A stretch of 64,000 nucleotides of DNA from contig CP142452.1 of NCBI GenBank assembly GCA_038049695.1, positions 78,085,501 to 78,149,500 on the forward strand, read 5' to 3'. Shown in pieces: positions 59,513 to 64,000 of the stretch. How positions within the stretch are numbered: position 1 is the first letter of the stretch; every line of letters begins with the position of its first letter. Source of the stretch: Cinnamomum chago. Lineage: Eukaryota > Streptophyta > Magnoliopsida > Laurales > Lauraceae. Made by a program: the position numbers and the translations under genes. The notes under the pieces were generated by a model. The model was given only the letters and a program-made list of their open reading frames with translations. It made no database searches and was not told the origin of the DNA.

Positions 59513-59521
59513 TGGCACCCA

Positions 59522-60038
59522 CTAAATCCACATAAATGTCCATGTCTCATGCCACTCCAAGTGGGTGTAAATGTATATAATTAGTCGGCCCGTAAGAACT
59601 TTTCAGATGATGAATTAATAATTCTACTAGTCCCCGAGCATATATCGAGTTTTGATCATACGAGTTTTAACCAGAAGAAATTTTGAGTTTAGGAGGATTT
59701 AATTCCACATTGAGTCCTACTCACTTAAATTTGAACAGTTCAAAATATACTCCCACAAGGTATATACATGAGAATTGTTTTTGCCCTTGATTGACCATTT
59801 GATAAAAGACATGGTTAACATATCTCATACATAGTTTTAGCCTAATAGGAGTTTATTTTTGAATGGTTCCAATTTAAATAGGTGGGCTTGGGTCCCATAT
59901 CCCCAGGTTTCTCGAGGCTTCCATTCCCATTGGTCATGGGTGTGAAAGTATGTTGTACCGATTTAAATAGGGGCATTCGGCGAGAGGTCCATCAAAGTAT
60001 GACTTTGTTGCAAACAGTCCGCAAAAAAAGTCTTGCAG
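59522..60038. other. Right-arm intergenic DNA, no gene
   Basis: 59520-59925 matches the left arm 35285-35990 in reverse complement. The remainder, to 60038, has no match and no motif. Confidence 0.6.
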
Positions 60039-61642
60039 CTAAAGGTCCTCTAACACATTTCCATACCTGATATGTCTAATTTACCATTTCTTTAAATCAT
60101 ATTCCATTATTAGTGGGATATCCCATTAATATTAGTCAACTATCATTTAATGGGTCATGATTAATGAAATTTCATTAATGAGATTTTCAAAAAAATTATA
60201 AAAACACACAAATAAATTTTAAAAAACGCAAATAAATTTCAAAAGAAGGCAGATAAATTTAAATAAATTTAAAAAGGCACAAATAAATTTCAAAAAATAT
60301 AAATAAATTTCAAAAGATGAAAATCAATTTCAAAATATCCAAAATAAATTTCAAAAGATCCAGATAAATTTCAAAAAATATAAATAAATTTCAAAAGACG
60401 TAAATAAAATTAAAAAATATAAATAAATTCAAAAAAACGCAAATACATTTGCCAAAACTAAGATAACCCAATTTTTCAAATTAGCGAACAATGTGGCAAA
60501 AAACTCAAATCTTTTTGTCAAAAACTTAGTTAAATTTATTTCAAAAAATACAAATAAATTTCAAAAGACATAAATAAAATTCAAAAACACAAATTGATCT
60601 AAGAAAATACAAATAAATTTGCCAAAAACACATAAATATTTGTTCATAAACTCAGTTAAATTTTTTTAAAATGGAAACAAATTTGTCAGAAACTCACCTA
60701 TATTTTTCAAAAACTCAAATAAATTTGCAAAAAACTCAGATAGATTTGTTTATAACTCAGATAGATTTGTTCCGGAAACCAGATAAATAGTAAAAAACTC
60801 GGATAGATTTGTTCAGAACTCATATAAATTTGTCCAGAACTTAAATAAATTTGTTCCAGAAGTCAGATAAATAGCCAAAAACTTAGATAGATTTGTTCAG
60901 AACTCAAATAAATTTGACAAAGAAAAAAAAAACTCAGATAAATTTGACTTTGATTGGAATGGGAATGGACTTCTGGAACGGATCAGGTCGAACATGACCT
61001 GGAACCAACCCAGAACTGTTGTAGAGCTCAGGCACACTTTCTTCTTCTTCTTCGTAAACACAAAAGCCATCTTCCGTTCGCCTTCTTCCTCGATTCCGGC
61101 AATGGTATGGCGCGGCGTCCGGTGGCGATCCCCCTTCTCTGGCGACACGCAGGAATGACGGTGGCTCAGAAAATCCGGCGATAGTGCAGAAGATCGTCTT
61201 CTTTTTCATTTCGTGTTCTGCAAGTCTGCAATAGAACCTGGGCAAGGTTGTAGGGGTCTTTTTCTTCCTCTCCGGCAACGGCGTGTGGGCTAAGAAGCAA
61301 CAACGTTTGGCAATACTATTTCTCTGAAAAACCCCAATCATTTTTCTGGAAAAAAAAAAATAGAGATCGATCTCAACTGTTGAGATCCAATCCGTCAATG
61401 TCCATGTCCGAATTAAAGAAGAAAAAGAGGGAGAATGGAAGATTTAAAATTTTATGCCTAATCAGTTGAAAGGGCAAATCAGTCATGAAAATGTATGAGG
61501 TCGCATGTCTAGGGACCTCTCTCCATGAGATGACGTGTCTAGGGACTCTCACCTAAATATATCCAAGATGCATGAACTACAGGCCTTAGAGGAAAAGTTA
61601 ATTCACTGAAGGTCTTACAAGTCCTATACAAGGGACCTTTAG
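60039..61642. mobile_element. Candidate DNA element with CTAAAGGTCC inverted ends
   Basis: CTAAAGGTCC at 60039-60048 pairs with GGGACCTTTAG at 61632-61642. The interior has no counterpart in the left arm, where the corresponding interval is only ~0.3 kb. It holds the AT-rich array below and a GC-richer part (60950-61400) with a 154-codon minus frame that has no known motif. No clear target duplication is seen, so this is tentative. Confidence 0.35.
60190..60940. repeat. AT-rich degenerate tandem array, ~15-17-base unit
   Basis: Dozens of variants of CAAATAAATTTCAAAAA, and later AACTCAGATAGATTTGTTC, follow each other. The unit length drifts and no reading frame is kept. Confidence 0.8.
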
Positions 61643-61844
61643 CTAATTATGTCATTTAAATAAACCTTTTTGGACCGCCAGGGGAAGTTTCAATGAATCT
61701 TTAAACAAGAATCTTTAAACAAACCCCCCACCCCACCTAAAAAAGAAGGAAGCGAATCCAGTTGATTATGTCACGAGTGCTCTGTCTTTTTCTTTCTGAA
61801 TGCAGAACTGTTATTGTTACTTGAGGCCTTTGAACATTTCAATG

Positions 61845-61930
61845 AGCTCTGTTGCTGTATGAGTTGTAGGTTTGTACACGGGGTGTTATCTCCAAGAAAC
61901 CTGTTAACATTGTTTGTTTCCCTGTAATTT
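61845..61930 (+). promoter_or_regulatory. Conserved block upstream of ENT-C, probable non-coding first exon
   Basis: It shares GAGCTCTGTT and CCAAGAAACCTGTTAACATT with ENT-A (9236-9330) and ENT-B. The region from here to 63680 is the mirror of the ENT-B upstream region, but lacks its 102-base duplication and long G-runs. Confidence 0.45.
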
Positions 61931-63679
61931 TTTTTTTTTTACTTTCATGAGTGTTTGTACTTGGATTAAGCAAGTGAAGGTCATTGCATTGGAAAGGGGT
62001 TCTAGATATGAAATGGGTTTCGATTACTTAAGTGTTTTTCTTTGTTTCTCATTGAGTTTGTTGTAATGGAATTGGTTTCCTCTGTTTTCGTTGTTTATGC
62101 TCATTATGGTGGAAAAGGATTGAAGATATTCATGAACTGGGGATTTGATTATTCATGTTTTCTGTTGTTTATTATGAAGATATGCTGTAACGGATATGGG
62201 TTCCTTTGCTTTTGTTGAATAGGCTTTAAGTCGTTTGTCATAAGCTATTCTTTTCATGGAACCTGTCTTACAGAGCCTTGTTTTTACGGATATGTTCATA
62301 TTCCTCTGGTGCCAGTTCCTATCCTAGCGTTCACATTTGAAGATAGGGGTTACCATATGTCCTCATCTCCATATATCTATTTGCATGTGGACAAGAGATT
62401 AATCAGTGCGGAAAAACAATATCAGTCTCCAATATATGTTCACTGTTGATATAACCTGTTCACGTGGTTTCTCCTCTTCTTCTTTTTTTTTAATATTAGC
62501 TTCAATGATCAATTTAAGCTTATTAGAGTGTGAAAATCTTCAATGTATGAAGTAGGTTTATGATTGCTGCTTTCCTTTGCTGTTGTTGTTGTTGGGTTTT
62601 TTTTATTTATAATTTACTGAGATGGGAGCCTTTCTTTTTTGTTGAATGGTGATTGGTGAATAGACTTTAAGTTATCATATGACTATGGTATTTGACTTGA
62701 TTAAAGACGGTGATTATCTTGCGGATGCTTTTGTTGTTAGTAACTTGGAAAGAAGGAAAATGGGTTTTGGTGATTAGATGATGTACATTACAACAATGGT
62801 TCTGGGGTCATGGTCATTTATCTAATACCAGGAGTTTAAATTTTCTATTTATCATTCACCTATTTTTCAAAAGAAGAAAAATCCCCAATAATCTGCAACT
62901 TGTGAATTTTACAAGAAGCATCCTTATTCCAGAATTTAGAAAAAGGATCTAATTTTTTCTAACCTGTGCCTCTATTTCTTAACCTCTGTTTCATGTGTAG
63001 TTTTTAGTGGAAAAGGATTCAGATATGAATACATTTTTTTGCTTTGTGAATAGACTTCCAATTCTTATATTGCTATGACATTTGACTTGCTTTAAGATGC
63101 TGGACTGTGAGATGGTTCTTTTGTTATTTACATCTGTTTACTTTGTAAAGAGAAAAAAAAGTGGATTAAGCGGAATTTGAAATTGATTCAGTGGTATTTT
63201 CTCTAAAACCCAAGTTATTCATCAATTTTCTTTCCTTTTCATTCATTAATCAATATTTCAGAGAAAGACTTCCCCAGTATTAGTTAATTTTACACCTATC
63301 ATTTATGCTCCACAGTTTAGAGGAAAAAAAAGTTTCTGATTTCTTATACTTCTTTTTCTTAATTAGAAAAGTTATATTTTCTCATATATTTTTTTTCAAA
63401 ATTCTCCCAAGTATAAATGTTCCCAAAGAAAAATGTCAAGAAAAAAGTAATGTACCATTAAAGCACAATACAGTCTTATTCTACACCAGTTAGACTTGTA
63501 GTAGGAAATTGTGTTATATTTTCTGTTGAACACATTATTCTTTGCTGGCATATTACTCAAGTTTTTGTCTGTTTTCCTTCTAAAGAAGGTTTCTTAACAA
63601 AAATAATGAGCAATCTTTATGATACTTCAGTCATATGCTGCTCTTCTCATTGTTACAGGTTCATTGGTGGGAAGTAGCA

Positions 63680-64000
63680 ATGACTTCTAATGATGAAAAT
63701 GTGGCAATGAAGGTTTGAGGCTTAATGTTTTATGCTAATATGTTGAGTGAAATTTAAAGAGATTCTTAATGCTTCTTTCTTGTGATCAACAGGGGAAGTA
63801 CACGGCAATGTTTGTATGTTGGATTCTAGGAACTGGTAGCCTCTTTCCATGGAACAGCATGTTGACAACCTTTGATTACTATATCGCTATATTTCCGGTA
63901 ATGCATTCATTTGATTCCATTGCTTTCCATTCATGGTTTATGCTCTTAAGATATTCATTGGTTAGTAATGATTACTATAGTTGTGGTCTATGGTGAAACA
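63680..64000 (+). CDS. ENT-C: equilibrative nucleoside transporter, first two coding exons only (cut by window end)
   Basis: Exon 1 is 63680-63712 (MTSNDENVAMK) and exon 2 is 63793-63897 (GKYTAMFVCWILGTGSLFPW, then NSMLTTFDYYIAIFP). Lengths are the same as ENT-B. Over these 46 residues it differs from ENT-B at four positions and from ENT-A at clearly more. A 5' UTR intron acceptor (TTGTTACAG) precedes GTTCATTGGTGG. The last ~100 bases are intron 2. Whether the rest of the gene is intact lies outside the window. Confidence 0.85.

Larger units (their letters stand above)
44167..64000. repeat. Right arm of a large inverted duplication (runs past the window end)
   Basis: Reverse complement of the left arm. 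Matching pairs include 44167-44400 with 40200-40437, 45313-45677 with 39745-40110, 56918-57170 with 39490-39750, about 58060-58350 with 35990-36260, 59520-59925 with 35285-35990, and 61740-64000 with 32700-35000. It contains a solo LTR, an 11.2-kb Tat element, a Pack-type transposon and a Helitron-like element that the left arm lacks at these places. Confidence 0.85.

Noticed and set aside
60934-61398. 154-codon minus-strand frame
   Set aside because: No recognisable domain, and a low-complexity KKK/EEEEE part. It is kept only as a feature of the unclassified insertion.

Overview
The window is nuclear DNA of a flowering plant. Genes have many introns with consensus splice sites, intergenic DNA is AT-rich, and SINEs, MITEs, Helitrons and LTR retrotransposons sit inside one another. 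The host content is a small cluster of duplicated genes. There are three copies of an equilibrative nucleoside transporter (ENT): ENT-A, plus strand, 11048-18437; ENT-B, minus strand, 26449-33059; ENT-C, plus strand, 63680 to beyond the window end. There are two broken 2-oxoglutarate/Fe(II) dioxygenase genes (1-3932 plus strand; 19633-21855 minus strand) and one LRR receptor-like protein gene (40438-42428) that lacks its 5' part. I cannot name the species.

Layout. 1-3932: the 3' end of a dioxygenase pseudogene, split by a 3.6-kb solo LTR. 3.9-9.2 kb: gene-free DNA with an hAT MITE, a tRNA-derived SINE and a PIF/Harbinger-like MITE. 9.2-18.4 kb: ENT-A, nine coding exons. 19.6-21.9 kb: the second dioxygenase pseudogene. 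21.9-26.4 kb: gene-free, with an hAT MITE. 26.4-35.3 kb: ENT-B and its repeat-rich upstream region. 35.3-40.4 kb: intergenic, with a SINE, Helitron-like DNA and a MITE. 40.4-42.4 kb: the LRR gene. 44.2-57.2 kb: a copy of the DNA upstream of the LRR gene, inverted and loaded with a solo LTR and a young 11.2-kb Ty3/gypsy Tat-lineage element (45678-56917) that carries an antisense ORF. 57.2-61.7 kb: intergenic, with a Helitron end, a Pack-type transposon holding a LigB/DODA-like gene fragment, and an AT-rich tandem array. 61.7-64 kb: the 5' end of ENT-C.

The main structural result is that about 26.4-40.44 kb and 44.17-64 kb are the two arms of one large inverted duplication. ENT-B and ENT-C are mirror copies, and the LRR exon lies in the 3.7-kb centre. 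Comparing the arms gives clean empty sites for the Tat element, the solo LTR and the Pack-type transposon, so these arrived after the duplication. The ENT proteins should move nucleosides across membranes (family knowledge). ENT-A and ENT-B look intact, with matching exon lengths. No operon-like or pathway link among ENT, dioxygenase and LRR genes is visible; the cluster reads as repeated local duplication plus decay.
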